Part shown: one piece after another, positions 1 to 12,046 of the stretch
Layout: the number at the start of each line of letters is the position of its first letter
How positions within the stretch are numbered: the stretch's first letter is position 1
Assembly (NCBI GenBank): GCA_945859605.1
Contig: OX243816.1
Location: 39,994,863-40,058,862 of the forward strand
Source: Lumbricus rubellus
Taxonomy: Eukaryota; Annelida; Clitellata; Crassiclitellata; Lumbricidae
Direction of reading: 5' to 3'
DNA length: 64,000 bases
The notes under the pieces: generated by a model
Told to the model about the DNA's origin: nothing
The model's input: only the letters and a program-made list of their open reading frames with translations
Databases searched by the model: none
Position numbers and translations under genes: made by a program

Positions 1-836
1 ATAATTTTGCATGCGCTGGACACGCGAAGCTGCGAGTGCCGAATGCACGAAGCTCATACCGACTCGGGGTCTGGGGGAGCGTCGTAAGCTCCCCAGCGGG
101 GTCTTGGGCTCCGCCCCAGAAATGAGCGCGTTTTTCGCTGTTGACATCAACAGGAGCACGTTTCAGGCTCTAAAGTCATGACTTTTTTAAAAAAAATTCA
201 CAATGCAATAATAGCATCTGGGGCTGTCATTTTTACTAAATAGCTCATCATGTAAATGCTGAAAGTTGTGGATTACAACTATGACTTTAAAAGTGTCCCC
301 TGGTAGGCCATTGTTAAAATTTTTGGGATATCAGCACTTTAACGGTAACATTTTAAGCTGTCATCTCAAAAAATTTCTTATAATTATTTCATTGCTGAAA
401 GAAATGGTTTATGAGTTCAATAATGTTACTCCGTGTTGTATAAATTATCGAATTCTACACTGCAAGGGTATACCATTTTTTGCTGTCGTCCTAGCAAAAT
501 TGTTCATGATGGATAAACAGTTGATAACACTCTAGAAATTTACAATGAAATTTTTGAGATATTTTTGAAATATTGGGGAAGCAGCATCTCCGTCCACAAT
601 TACAAACTTCGGGGTCTCGTGGACCGTCTCCTTACCCCCAAAGTCTCCGCCCATGACTGCTGGTGCTAAATGAACACCCCATTTCCCAATGTATAGTTGT
701 GTAGGACTACCGGCGTAGCCCCTCAAGAAGCCGGCGGGCCGGACATGGAGCACTTAACCTCATCACGGTCTGCGGCGCATTCTATTAGCATAAGCATCGA
801 CGCTCTATTGTAGCGAAATTCAAAATTGCTGACATT
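1..836. other. Left-edge noncoding DNA
   Basis: I see no convincing gene here. Short open frames are not supported by any recognisable domain. Exon 1 of the first cGAS-like gene would be expected upstream of its exon 2, but nothing resembling the exon 1 sequences of the other three genes occurs here, so it must lie left of the window or be lost. Confidence 0.5.
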
Positions 837-1313
837 GTGAATCTCAGCCCCTTCCTCCGCCAACCCGGACTCAACACCCTTCTCCCCCCAGCCCGGACTC
901 ACACCGGGCCAAACCTCAGCCCCCTTTCTCCGCCAGCCCGGACTCACACCGGGCCAAACCTCAACCCCTTTTCTCCGCCAGCCCGGACTCACACCGGGCC
1001 AAACCTCAGTCCCTTTCTCCGCCAGCCCGGACTCAAACCAGGCCGAACCTCAGCCCCCTTCCACCGCCAGCCCGGATTCACACCGGGCCAAACCTCAGTC
1101 CCTTTCTCCGCCAGCCCAGACTCAAACCGGGCCGAACCTCAGCCCCCTTCCACCGCCAGCCCGGACTCACACCGGTCCGGACCTCAACGCTCTTTCTCCG
1201 CCAGCCCGGACTCACACTCACACCGGGCCAAACCTCAGCCCCCTTTCTCCGCCAGCCCGGACTCACACCGGGCCGAACCTCAGCCTTCTTACACCGCCAG
1301 CCCGGACTCACAT
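837..1313. repeat. 45-bp GC-rich minisatellite
   Basis: About ten imperfect tandem copies of a 45-bp unit built on CAGCCCGGACTCACACCGGG. The period is a multiple of three, which keeps several frames open on both strands and creates Pro/Ser/Thr-rich and Gly/Trp-rich pseudo-ORFs. Variation between units is mainly in pyrimidine runs (CTTTCTCCGC versus CTTCCACCGC). It lies about 510 bp upstream of gene 1 exon 2, that is, inside its intron 1. Confidence 0.9.
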
Positions 1314-1420
1314 GTGAGTCGATGTATGACCGTCCGCCGCAGTTGAGGTCCGAAAAATGAGATAATAATAAAAATAACTTTTAAGCCGAAACATGGACAT
1401 TCATTGCTTTTTGCTTTGGG

Positions 1421-1655
1421 ATGAGGCTGAGTCACATTTAGAGGCTTAGCCCCCTAACCCTTTCCCTGGTGCCGCCAATGGCATAAGCATCTAAACTATG
1501 ATAATATAGTTGATTTCGTTGCCGTTGGTCATTGTCTAGTTTCCTTATTACGAAGTAAGCCGTTTTAGACATTTTCAGCTTTTTTCTTTTGGGGGGCTGA
1601 GCCACGTTTAGGGGGGCTTAGCCCCCCTAGCGCCCCCTAGCGCCGCCACTGGCGA
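1421..1655. repeat. Paired dispersed-repeat fragments
   Basis: Two related blocks about 173 bp apart (1421-1481 and 1594-1654). Each has the order GGCTGAGyCACrTTTAG, then GGCTTAGCCCC, then GCCGCCAnTGGC, so this looks like a tandemly duplicated piece of a noncoding repeat. No coding capacity. Confidence 0.5.
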
Positions 1656-1823
1656 TAATTAGAATAGCGAAAGAATCATCGAGGGACGATGAAAGGAGCG
1701 AAAAGTAGGAAAGTCGAAAAGGTTAATAAAGGAGGTGGTCAGCGGTTGGAAATGTAATTAGAGAAGACGAGACGTAGAAAAGTTAATGAATAGGCTACAT
1801 TCAATGTCGTTGATATATTTTAG

Positions 1824-4219
1824 GTTCTGGGAGCCTCGGAACTACACAAGGACCAGCTTCACACGTTTCAAAAGGACACATACGAGTCGTGATCAACGGT
1901 CAATGTTCCTTCGTAAACGTACAATGTGATTATGTTCAATGCGTTCGATGTCCCTGTTGGCCTGGCGATGCTCAAGACTTCATCGATCGGTTGAAACCAA
2001 GCGGATGGCCAACCGTAAGTTTGATACAAGAGGTAAGAGACGGCGGGTGCCATATCGTTCCGGTTGCTCATCCTGACCGCAGACCTATAGACACCGAACA
2101 GTGGCGATTTTCCTTTTCAATGGCCGAGATTGTTTTAGTTCGTAGCTGGACTAAAGTTCAGCAAATCGTCTATCATCTGTTACGCTACTTCGTAAAGAAC
2201 TCTCTGGGAGCGGACAACGAAATCATCTCCAATTATCACCTGAAAACAATCATGCTGTGGAAATGTGAACAACAAGATGAAACGTTCTGGAACGAATCGC
2301 AACTCATTGGAATAGTCAGTCGTATGATATCTTGTTTTGTGCAGCACTTGAATAGCCAAAGACTTCGGCATTATTTCATTGCAAGATGCAATCTGTTTGA
2401 CAGTCGCAAAGTAAGAAACAACCGGACACAATGCGATCAGCTTACGCTTAGGCTAATTCCGTTTACCACGGTTGAGACTCTGGTCGATTGGTTTCTAGAG
2501 AAATATTTAGTACCTGCTTATGAGAAAATTCCTCAACGCGAAATCACTAGACACATGGAAGACCTAAGATATCTAACTGACTTAATAAGAAGAGTGATCA
2601 GTAGCGATCAAAGAAGAGAACGATTAGAAGATAATCGTATAAAATTTCTTCAGTCATACAAAAACAGCAAAGTTTACCGGGATGAAAATGATCTCCAGTT
2701 TTGCATGGCTATTATCATGCTTGAATTTGTATCAGATGGTTTAACCCAAAGTCCAGACATTTTTCAGATGCACTTACATGTGCTACCTCCAGCAGACCTG
2801 ACATTGATTAAATTTTTCCGAGGATTTTGGTATTTGCTTTTGGCTCAACAGCTTCCGAAATTGGATTCGGTGCAGATATGTTCTCAAGTCATCAGCATCA
2901 CTTTGGACTTGATTAGAGTTCCGAATGCCAGAGATCGCGCTCATCTTTTTCGTGGTTTTCAAGACGACAGCTCCGAATCCTACTTCAACAAAGCCATATT
3001 TTTACTTCGAATCCAACGGACAGAAACGACGGAAGCAAAATTACTGCTAGCATTATCGAAGGCATGCTTAGTGAAGTCTATAGAAAGTCACGGCGAACTG
3101 TCCATGGTTTACGACGCAGCCACTGCATATCTGGCAACAATGCTTTATAGCGAAAAGCAGTTTCAACTGACTTGGGAAGTCTGCACTTCCATTACCTCAA
3201 AGATAGCATCGCATCAGATCAGCGATTGTTGTAGGGTTGAATTACAACTCTTGCCTGATTGTGACGACATTTCCGTTGCTTCGGGATTCTCGAATCTTTT
3301 CGAGTACATCATACGAAATATCTCACCACAGATTTACGACCCACACTCGACTTCAAACGACCTGACACCATCGTTGTTGGTATATTTTCTTGGAGCTAAA
3401 GTTTGTATGAGATGCCAGAGTGATACAACTTATTCTCAAATACTTCGTCTTGCGCGGCTCTACTACAGTTTCCTGACGAAGAGATTGCCGAAAGCATTGC
3501 TGTCTACGTGCGATTTCTGCCTCTACGGTTTCATGCTGAGCGACCTCAGAAATTTGAAGCTGTGTTCTTTGCATTCTGAAAACTCTTTGGGAAAACCTGC
3601 TAAACGAACTATCGTCTATTCTAGACGTGAAAGAAGAAGCATAGTCTCATGCGACAGATTTTTATTATCTAACACGACAGCTACCAAACAGTGCCTTTCA
3701 TTTGAAAACATGATAAATCGACAGCATTTGGTCGATATGTACATCGACAGGAGTCTAAAGCAACTAACGGAAGAATATCGTGCAATGAATCATTACAGAC
3801 GGGGAGAATACGATTCAGCGTTGAGGATATGCCGCAAGATTATGAATAGGCCTACACCAAACTGTTCCGGTGTCGTATGTTCGGGGCCTTTCACTCTGTT
3901 CTTAGACGATGACCTTGCGCAGATAATAAATAAAATGTCTCGCACACACCTCATCGATGTGTCCTATAGATTTTTTCTTCTGTATTTGAAGCTACGTTGT
4001 TTGTTGAAACTCCAGGGACCAGGAAGTGACATTGCGCGGGGTGTTATAGAACTGATCTTAAGGCAGAAGGACATTGTAAGGATGCTTGGAAAAGATCGTC
4101 CTGAAGTTGATATTGTACGCATCATTCGCCAAATGATTCGAACACTTCGTACCGACTTAATCATACATGGAGATGAACGCGTCAGCGTTAAAGAAGGTGC
4201 ATCGTATACAACCTACTTT
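1824..4219 (+). CDS. cGAS-like/Mab-21 protein, gene 1, exon 2
   Basis: This is the main exon of the first of four paralogous Mab-21/cGAS-like genes. It opens after an acceptor (TTTTAG at 1818-1823) in phase 1, matching the phase-1 donor ending exon 1 in the other copies, and is open to a conserved TTT|GTAAGT donor at 4219/4220. Visible motifs in order are a QGPA tetrapeptide (HGPA in gene 2), a Cys-rich CVRCPCWP segment, LKPSGWP, QWRFSFSMAE and NYHLKTIMLWKCE, all typical of the Mab-21 C-terminal lobe. A TPR-like helical pair around EYRAMNHYRRGEYDSAL lies near the end. Family members sense nucleic acids or other ligands and may make cyclic dinucleotides for STING signalling; that role is inferred. 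Reading past the donor enters a LINE insertion and gives an artificial C-terminus ending at 4312. Confidence 0.85.
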
Positions 4220-4244
4220 GTAAGTCTCAAGCAATTATATCTTC

Positions 4245-5580
4245 CAAAAAGATTGCAAAAAATTTTGCGGTTTTACTTAGGATTAAGCACTGCCTTCCAA
4301 AGTCCATTCTAATCAACCTATACTATTCACTCATTTTTCCATATCTCTCATATTGTAATATTTCTTGGTGCTCGAATTATCCCTCACGTCTTCATCATTT
4401 GATCACATTACAAAAACGAGCAATAAGAATAATCTGTGGCTCTCATTGGAGAGCTCACACTGCTCCCCTGTTTAAAAATAATAATTTGTTAACTTTACCT
4501 AAGATAAATAAATTCCAGATTTGTTTATTCATGTTTCGTTTCCATTTACACTTATTGCCTATGTCTTTTAAACATTATTTTACTATGGGCTCTGATATGA
4601 ATTCATGGTCATTTCACCAGGCACTCGCACTCATATAGAAGTGAATTTGCTCACTTAAGAATCAAGCAGTTCTCAATTAAATACTTGGGCCCTTCGCTGT
4701 GGAATGGGTTGCCTGGTGACCTTACTAGTTTACTGTCTTTTGGTCTGTTTAAAACTCACTTAAACGATTTCTCCTGCACAATTGAAGAATTTGTATATTT
4801 GCCTTTTTGTCTAATTAAAGCTATTACTATCACCTGTATATTTGCTTTGTTTAATTATTACTATTATACTATCATCTGATGTATCTGTTATAACCATAAG
4901 GCTTTCTGATGAGTCCATCTGATCTGATGGGTTTAACTGGGTTATTTGTTATAAGTAACCATGACTATATTGATGCATAACCAGTGATGATAAATAATGT
5001 TCCACTTGGTATAATTATGGTGCTGGTGACTAGTAACAGGTAATAGGTCTGCTCAGTAATATTTAGATATATAGTTACCAAGATGCTTATTGTGTTTTTC
5101 CTCTGGTTCCTTTGCTTCGATTTGAGTACTATTATATTTCATGTGCCTAATGTTTCAGGTTGCCATTACTGACTGATGTTTGTTGTTTGTTTTTTTGGCT
5201 TGGTTTTGGTTTTTTTGTTTGTGTTTTTTTCAATGTTTTTTATGGCTTGTTGCCAAAGGTTTTTGTTGTGATATTGTGTGAGCTTATGCCACATTGACTT
5301 CTTCTCCTGTATTTTCTTTAAAAAATTCTATTTTCTGTTTATATCTGTAACCACACCATCTTGATTTACATTTTACGTTCAGGGGTTATCCAGGTTAGCG
5401 GGACCTGTCCCTTTCTGGATGACCCTTTCTGAGTGTTCACCGTTTATACAATCAAGGTGTCCAATGAACATTAATTTTTATTCATGTGTACTATTTTCCT
5501 TTGCTGTCTACCTTGGTTATTTGTTTGATTGTCCGTTGTTCATTCTCAGAATAAACTGATTTGATTGATTTGATTTGATC
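4245..5580 (+). mobile_element. 5'-truncated LINE (CR1/jockey-like) 3' end
   Basis: Translation across frames gives the classic end of a non-LTR reverse transcriptase ORF (LPK..LINLYYSL..., then LQKRAIRIICGS, RAHTAPLFK) followed by a T-rich 3' UTR. It terminates in AATAAACTGATTTGATT and a short TTGAT/TTTGATT tandem tail near 5550-5580. It is dead (stops and frameshifts) and heavily 5'-truncated. It sits in intron 2 of gene 1 just after the exon 2 donor. The left boundary is approximate. Confidence 0.75.
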
Positions 5581-6004
5581 TTAAATTTGATTTTGACATT
5601 AATTTTGCTATCCGCCTCGACCTGTCTGAAAGCAAAATGTATGTCGTATCAGTTGGTAACGATGAAGACGAAAATGCTGAATGTCGCAGACAACATGAAT
5701 TTTTATTCTTGCTAATCAATTTAGTCTTTCTGCAATCACGTCAGCTTATATAGACTGTGCCGCAAATTCCACATTAATCTACTTGCACTTCTTGTAGTTT
5801 TTTCTTCAGGTGCAACTATAGGTAGGCCTATTGACGTTTTGTTATACAGAAATCAAATAAAATTATAGGCTACCTAATAGTAGTTTGTGATGTAAAGCGT
5901 CCTTGTAGCGGTATAACCGAGTTGAAGCGCCAAGTAAATTGTCGTTATCATTAGGTCTATTATGTTTTGTCGCCGGAGGTAGTAAAGATCCATCAGGCTT
6001 AAGA

Positions 6005-6175
6005 GAATGTAAAAGAATATCATTATTAGGCCTAGTAGTATTAGCAGTAGGCTTAGTAGTGGCAGCAGCAGCAGCAGCAGTGATTGTTGTTGTGGAGGTT
6101 GTAGCGGTTTTGGTGATAGGACCAGTAGTAGTAGTTAGTAGGCCTATCAGTAGTATCAGCCTATTATAATAGCAG
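6005..6175. repeat. Imperfect AGT/AGC triplet repeat, gene 1 intron 2
   Basis: Degenerate triplet tract rich in AGTAGTA, GCAGCAGCAG and GTTGTTG. A homologous tract lies at the same place, upstream of exon 3, in all four genes (also 17725-18000, 40388-40440, 50445-50580). Confidence 0.7.
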
Positions 6176-6355
6176 TAGCAGGAATAGTAGGTTATTAATA
6201 ATAGCTTGTGATTGAAGTGAACAATGGTGGTTGGTGATCATAGACGCATTTTGCTTCATATATTTTATGAACTTGTCACCAATCATAACATAGGCTTACA
6301 GTTTCGTTGATCGTTTTTGTGAAAAGTTTCTTTATTGAAGTTGTCTTCTTATCAG

Positions 6356-6433
6356 GTCGATCCAAAAAGTCCCGATTTGATTGGTACAACAAATACGGCT
6401 GCGATGATTTGCTCTGACGTGAATTCTGGGTAA
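6356..6433 (+). CDS. cGAS-like/Mab-21 protein, gene 1, exon 3
   Basis: Terminal exon too short for ordinary ORF calling. It follows an acceptor (CTTCTTATCAG, ending 6355), is phase 0, and encodes 25 residues starting V-D-P-K-S-P-D-L-I-G-T-T and ending S-G before TAA. The same D-P-[KQ]-S-P-x-[LM]-I-G-[ST]-T core follows an acceptor in genes 2 to 4, and phase 0 matches the exon 2 donor in each. Conservation of the peptide and of both splice sites in four copies is the evidence. The function of the tail is unknown. Confidence 0.75.
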   Translation, partial: VDPKSPDLIGTTNTAAMICSDVNSG

Positions 6434-7184
6434 CCTCGCACATCGAGACGAAAACGACTTTTCTGAATCCCTTTCCATTCCATTGACGGATTATCATTTC
6501 ATTGGTTTTGTAGAATAGGCCTACTAGGCCTATGCTGAGGGCGGAATGGCAGCCTGTAACAAGAGTCATGGAAAACTGTGACTAAATACTTTGGATAGGG
6601 ACTAAAATTTAAAAATTTGCTTTGTGTTCCACTCGAAAGATTTGTTGATATTTTATAGTGTGACTTAGGCCTACTATGTTAGATTAGGCCAACATTTTGA
6701 AACGGACAGCCTAGTTTACGATTCTACGTTTCGACCATTAGGCCTACAGTAGTTAACCTGGCTACTATTGATAAGTTCTAATGCTAATTGTTGCTCAAGC
6801 ACTGCAAACGCGTCTCAATAGTCAAACGTTTCATAAATTTGATGTTATAAGCATATAGGCCGTAGTGGCCTTTGCTTGGCTTCTACTAAAGTGGTTCTAC
6901 TTAAAATTACACTTAAAATTTGTAATCGTAATGGTAAACTCGAAACTTCTACAGTGCGATAATTATAATTGCAATAATGCAGGCCTAACTTGTTTTCTTC
7001 AGTCCAGCTTCTGAGTTTTTATGCTAACACTTATCTAAATGGATTGACGAAAACAACTCTTGTGAAATGGAAGCTTAATGAAGGTTCTCTGTAGGTGAAA
7101 TAGACGTTGGATTGACGAAAACAACGTTTCAGAAATGGTTGCTGGATATACGGAATTCAGAGGGGGTAACCCGAAGCGGGAGCA
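6434..7184. other. Spacer, no gene seen
   Basis: AT-rich spacer after gene 1 with several AGGCCTA motifs. Parts of it and of 8700-9850 resemble the spacer after gene 3 (about 40,700-41,300), so it belongs to the duplicated unit. No coding region supported. Confidence 0.5.
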
Positions 7185-8382
7185 CGACGAACGCCCGATT
7201 GTCCAGGTCCCCGATTACCCTTTCCCCGATACAAACTCCCCGATTACAAACTCCCCGATAGGCCCAACACCCCGACAGACCCAAGTCCCCGAATATGCAA
7301 CTAATCCCAAGTCCCCGACAGGCCCAAGTCCCCGATTGGTGATTTAATCTACACGTAAGACTATTTAGTGTCAGTCTGTATAGGCTAAAGAGGGTGACAC
7401 CAATCGTCTTGGCCTTATCGGTAGACGGAAACAGAGTTGAATAAAGGCAAAGCCAGTTAGATTAATGTAAATAATATTTTTACTTGTGTACGTGTACCAA
7501 TATGTAATTTGAATTCCTTACTGCACGCTGAATTCAGAAGACAGCTATAAGAGAATTGTCCACAAACTACTTCAAAATATTCTACTTGTCTACTTGCTAA
7601 GGCTGAGAAGCCTCAGGTCGACGTTGACATTCTTCCAGAAGGTTATGGCGGACATTCATCATTGCTGCTCGCGCAGGTCCAGGCTCATCATGGATGTGCA
7701 GTGACGTGGGACGTTTTACTACGCTCCCCTCTTCATCTGTCGTAACGTACACAGAACATCGCATTTCGCGACGACGCTCGCATTCCCACTGAATTAAAGT
7801 AGTATCTCCATTCTTATATAACTTGTTTTTGTTATAAAAGTAGCCTAAGTAATTTAAAATCTTTTTACCACGCTGCGTCGTAGAAAATTCTCCACGTTGC
7901 AAATCCATTTCCGGAATCTAGTTATTCTACAATTAATTCTGACTTTATGTATAATAATACTTTCTTCATTTGGTTCTTATATAAATTATGTCGGTGCTGC
8001 TCGAATAACCGGCTTTGCTTGTATTCAGCTCAGTTTCCGTCAACCGATAAGGCCCAGATTATTAGTGTCACCCTCTATAGGCCTAAGTGTAGATTAAGTT
8101 ACCAAGTTTCATTAAATAGATACGAATATGCCTTCATTAAACAAGTGACATGCAATAGGCCTGCGTGAACGACATTATGAAGCCTATACAGACTGACACT
8201 AAATGGTCTTACGTGTAGATTAAATCACCAATCGGGGACTTGGGCCTGTCGGGGACTTGGGATTAGTTGCATATTCGGGGACTTGGGTCTGTCGGGGTGT
8301 TGGGCCTATCGGGGAGTTTGTAATCGGGGAGTTTGTATCGGGGAAAGGGTAATCGGGGACCTGGACAATCGGGCGTTCGTCG
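7185..8382. mobile_element. MULE-like DNA transposon with 202-bp TIRs
   Basis: Terminal inverted repeats of 202 bp (7185-7386 and 8181-8382) are almost identical; I see one mismatch. They carry internal CCCCGAT-type subrepeats. A second inner inverted pair (about 7378-7432 and 8030-8080) extends the fold-back. The centre encodes a FLYWCH-type zinc finger remnant on the minus strand. Long TIRs plus a FLYWCH domain are typical of Mutator-like (MULE/Phantom) elements. No transposase core remains, so it is non-autonomous. I could not find a convincing target duplication. Confidence 0.8.
7597..7908 (-). CDS. FLYWCH zinc-finger remnant inside MULE-like element
   Basis: A 103-residue open frame with the FLYWCH pattern: a QRGKKIL...GYFYNKNK lead-in, then W-x-C, a second Cys eight residues on (MRCSVYV), and a terminal H-x-H (LHIHDE). 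FLYWCH domains bind DNA or proteins and occur in MULE transposases and in host genes derived from them. It lies wholly between the 202-bp TIRs, so it is most likely a transposon cargo or transposase fragment, not a host gene. The catalytic DDE part is absent. It has an ATG start at the minus-strand 5' end and a normal stop. Confidence 0.6.
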   Translation of the reverse strand: MDLQRGEFSTTQRGKKILNYLGYFYNKNKLYKNGDTTLIQWECERRREMRCSVYVTTDEEGSVVKRPTSLHIHDEPGPARAAMMNVRHNLLEECQRRPEASQP

Positions 8383-11055
8383 CAAACCCGACGCCGGGGG
8401 TAGGATGAAACCAAGGGGTAATGTTTAGGAGGGGTAATTTTAAACCTTTACACCGGGAGCTGACCAAAGGGCCCCAAGTTTATCACAGCACCCGGGCCCG
8501 CACTAGTCATAATGAGGCCCTGGGCATGCAAGCATGTAGATGTGTACGTTGTCTATCCCAGGAAATGGATAGTTTGTCCAGTGTATCGCCATTTTAAAAA
8601 GCACTGCGTGTAGGCCTACACCTAAAATTCCCAAATGGCCATAGTGGAAAATTGCTAAACTTATATTATTTTCCGCTTTAGGTCCACTAGTCAAGTTTTT
8701 GTCTTTTTTTACTAGCTAAATTTTAGTCTCTGTTGCGCACTGTGTGTCTGTTTGTGTATCATAGTCTAGTTGGACATATTTGAATCAATAGGCTAATTTG
8801 TTAGTTTACATTGTTTCGTGATACATAGACTACCCATTTAAGCGGGACCGTAGTCTCTTCTACAGTAGGTCGCCTTGTTATAATTTGTCGGCCGAGAATC
8901 AGGTTGTTCTAACTGAAAGAATGTTGTTTTCGAGAAAACGGCAAAAGTATCTTTGTACTTGAAAATAATACATTCAAATAGCGAGAAAGCAATCAATAAA
9001 TAGCTCTGGAGAATCAGCATTTTCATCCACAATGTTGCCTATGTTATTTTTGTTGTTTATTAATAATTTTTTTTCAATTTTGGAGTTATATCATTGAAAA
9101 TTAAATAGATAGAACAACATAGCGCTCAAAAGCCTGGCTAAAAATAGGGTCGGCCGCGTTTCACGTGGGACATAGAACAAGCTAGTCCGTAAACATACTG
9201 TCAAAATGGAGATAGAACACTATAATTCTGGGTGTTTTTGGTACTTCCGAAATGTCTATGAATGTTCTAACTTCATGTGGGGATAGAGCAAGCTGCGCCA
9301 AATTCAACGGTATCAAAATGTCCCAACACATAAAAGTGGAGTTAGAACAACCTGATTCTAGGCCGACGAATTATAGACAAAGACTTTTTTCATTGATCCC
9401 AATTCAATATACATAATACATAGACTCTATAATACTTAACTAAGTATAACACAATCAGCATTAAGCAAATCCTCATAAAGGGTAGGCAGAATAACACCGT
9501 GGTATCAATAGGCGCACCAAAAGGAGCAAGTCCCTCTTAATCACCATTGAGAAGTGCAATAAGACGATGGTCAGTAACTAGTAAAAACCGTTGGAAACAT
9601 TAGAATGCATCAGATTTTATTTTATTTAACTAAGAAACAAAATGACAATTTTAAGGTACAGTAGCAAACACAACAGAAAAAAGCACAGAAGGAAAACACA
9701 AAAGTTAGAGAGAAAAGGTACAGACCTACATTTTGTATGCAGATAGCTTTGTTAATCGCGCTTTTAAGGTTCCCCTCTCCACACAAAATAATAGTAACAA
9801 TAACATGAATTGGACGAAGCATAGCCGTTTCAGCTGCCACAAGCGGATATTATCTCAAAATCTTATCGTGCAACAAAAGCCTGGTTTTGTCAGATCGCAT
9901 CACAATTTTTTGCCTCATGAGGAATTAAAATTACCTCGGATAAAAATGATAATAGGCCTACAGGCAGCTTAATTTCAAACTGACATAGACAATAGTCCTT
10001 CCTTATATTTCTCTAGCTTTACAAACTGCCTTTCTCGCGAGGTTGAAAAGCACTGCGAGCGCTTCTGAGAAGCTCCTATTGCGAGAATCGCTTTCTTTAG
10101 GCTATGAAATGGTCAGATACAATACCATACACGTTAAAGTTATGATAGATATAAGTCCACTCAGCAGTCTTATGAGTAGCCTGAATATAAATGTTGATTT
10201 AATAGTCCGAAAAAGATTGCAATGACTCGATCCTACTATAACTGCAATTGGATAATTACACACGGGTCACCTTTGATCCCAGTGACACAATAAGATTAGA
10301 TTGATTTCAAAGATTGCACAACGTGTTTCTAACCAATAGCGGCATAGCCTATAGGGTAGCGAAAAGTAAAGGGTGGGCCAATAAGCACCCCTTGAGCGTT
10401 GGCCAGTATCTTGACCAAGAGTAAGAATATCTAAATCAAGTTTTACATACTTAAGGGCAATTCATATTAACGTTCAACAGCCAAATTGCACACAAATTAT
10501 TTGAAACAAAACAAAAGTTGTGTCACTTTTAGTGAGTCCACCCATTGTTTTTACGATAAAAATAAAGTGCAAAAAATAGCCAAAAACGATTTTATTAAGT
10601 CACATTTCGAATAATTGCTATCAAATAAACTTGATAGGTCTAGCTTCATAGCATGTGTTCAATATGTCCACCATGAGTGCCCACACTTGTTCTGAATATC
10701 TTTGTAAAGTTCTGATGGTCTCTGGATGTGCTCCAGATGTAAACTTTCAATAATTATTATCAACTCGATCCAATGCGACCATGAATTCTCCTATCGCTCT
10801 TGGGCTTGGTTACCGATTATTATACTTCTCCAGTATAGCTCTCCATATTTGATAATATTTAATCTATCGGGTTCAAATCTCAAAATTTGGGACCATTGGT
10901 TTTTCTATACGAAACCAGTTTAACCAGCACAACAATTACTGACATTGAACCGATCTCCTCTAATCAACGGCATATTTCCTAACTCACAATTTAACTACCG
11001 GTATTTAATTTCTCTGCACTCATGTTTATCATTGTACGCGGTGATTAGGCCTATA
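8383..11055. other. Long spacer, no supported gene
   Basis: AT-rich spacer. At about 10,640-10,740 the minus strand resembles the last residues of a mariner/IS630-type transposase (histidine-rich GGH-like end), too degraded to call firmly. Stretches near 8740-8860 and 9730-9850 are paralogous to 41,050-41,290, supporting segmental duplication. Otherwise nothing recognisable. Confidence 0.45.
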
Positions 11056-11520
11056 GGGGCCGTCCATAAAGTACGTCACGCTCCAGGAGGGGGAGGGGTG
11101 TAAGAAAATGTGACAGTTTGTGACAGGGCGGATGGGGGTTTAAGCCATGTGTGACGTCACACATTTATTTTTGTTTAAATTATTTTTCTAATTCTTTTTT
11201 ATATTTTTTAGTAGAATTTAATAGCTTTAAAAATAATTTTCAAAAGTTTTGTGAAACATTTGAATTAGTTTTATGTCAAAATAGCATGAAATGCGTATCC
11301 CTGAATGTGTTGTTTACGATTCCTCTCGCTAGGAGCGCTAGTAATGCTGTTGCGAAGCCTTGTTTTAGGCCATATGTATAGCCTTGCGGTGTTAATTGTT
11401 TTTTATTCGAAAGTGTGACGTACTTTGGGGGGGGGTCCGCGATTTGTGACAGTTTGTGATAAGGGAGAGGGGGGGTCAAAAATGGTCAAAAATAGCGTGA
11501 CGTACTTTATGGACGGCCCC
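11056..11520. mobile_element. 465-bp MITE
   Basis: Perfect terminal inverted repeats of 27 bp beginning GGGGCCGTCCATAAAGTACG, flanked by a possible 3-bp duplication ATA on both sides. The interior is noncoding and has a second inner GTACGTCACA-type inverted motif near 11,410. The superfamily is not assigned from sequence alone. Confidence 0.85.
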
Positions 11521-11875
11521 ATAGCTTCAAGTCCGTGCTCATGTAGTGTCTGAATACACATTTTTGTTTGTCGTTGACACCTTCGGTATTTTGATTTTGC
11601 AGAAAATTTAATTTAATTTGCTTTAATTTAAAAAAACATTGATCTGAAAATTCTTTATTTAGACCTACCAACTTCATAATCATCTAGATGATTTATGTCA
11701 CAGTGAAGTGCAGCTACGCTGATACAAGTTTCGTTTCTAAATAGGCTATTACGGTAATATTAACAATTCTCTTGCAATATCATGTTTATTTGATAACAAT
11801 TTTTAGCTGTGACTTGATAAATCTTGTTTTTTTTGCTTTTCGTTGCATTTAATTTATGCGAGGGTAGCCTACTCT

Positions 11876-12046
11876 CTTAGCTTAGTACAGCGGAACCGAG
11901 CGCACGCTCAATTGCAAATCAGTTAAACCGAGTGACAATCAAAGCTTAAGTATACACCAGGTTGGTGTATACTTAAGCTTTGATTGTCACTCGGTTTAAC
12001 TGATTTGCAATTGAGCGTGCGCTCGGTTCCGCTGTATTAAGCTAAG
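11876..12046. repeat. Near-perfect palindrome, 84-bp arms, 3-nt loop
   Basis: Arms 11876-11959 and 11963-12046 are reverse complements with a single mismatch and only GGT between them. It lies about 0.7 kb upstream of the gene 2 start codon. It could be a fold-back MITE or a recent inverted duplication; a transcript through it would form a long hairpin. Confidence 0.95.

Noticed and set aside
837..1313. CRISPR-like repeat-spacer array
   Set aside because: There are no unique spacers; it is a contiguous tandem minisatellite in a eukaryotic genome.
837..1346. 169-residue Pro/Thr/Ser-rich ORF and its minus-strand counterpart
   Set aside because: Both arise from the 45-bp minisatellite, whose period keeps frames open; no domain, no conservation.
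4220..4312. C-terminal extension of gene 1 exon 2
   Set aside because: Runs through the donor into a LINE insertion; not homologous to the other genes.
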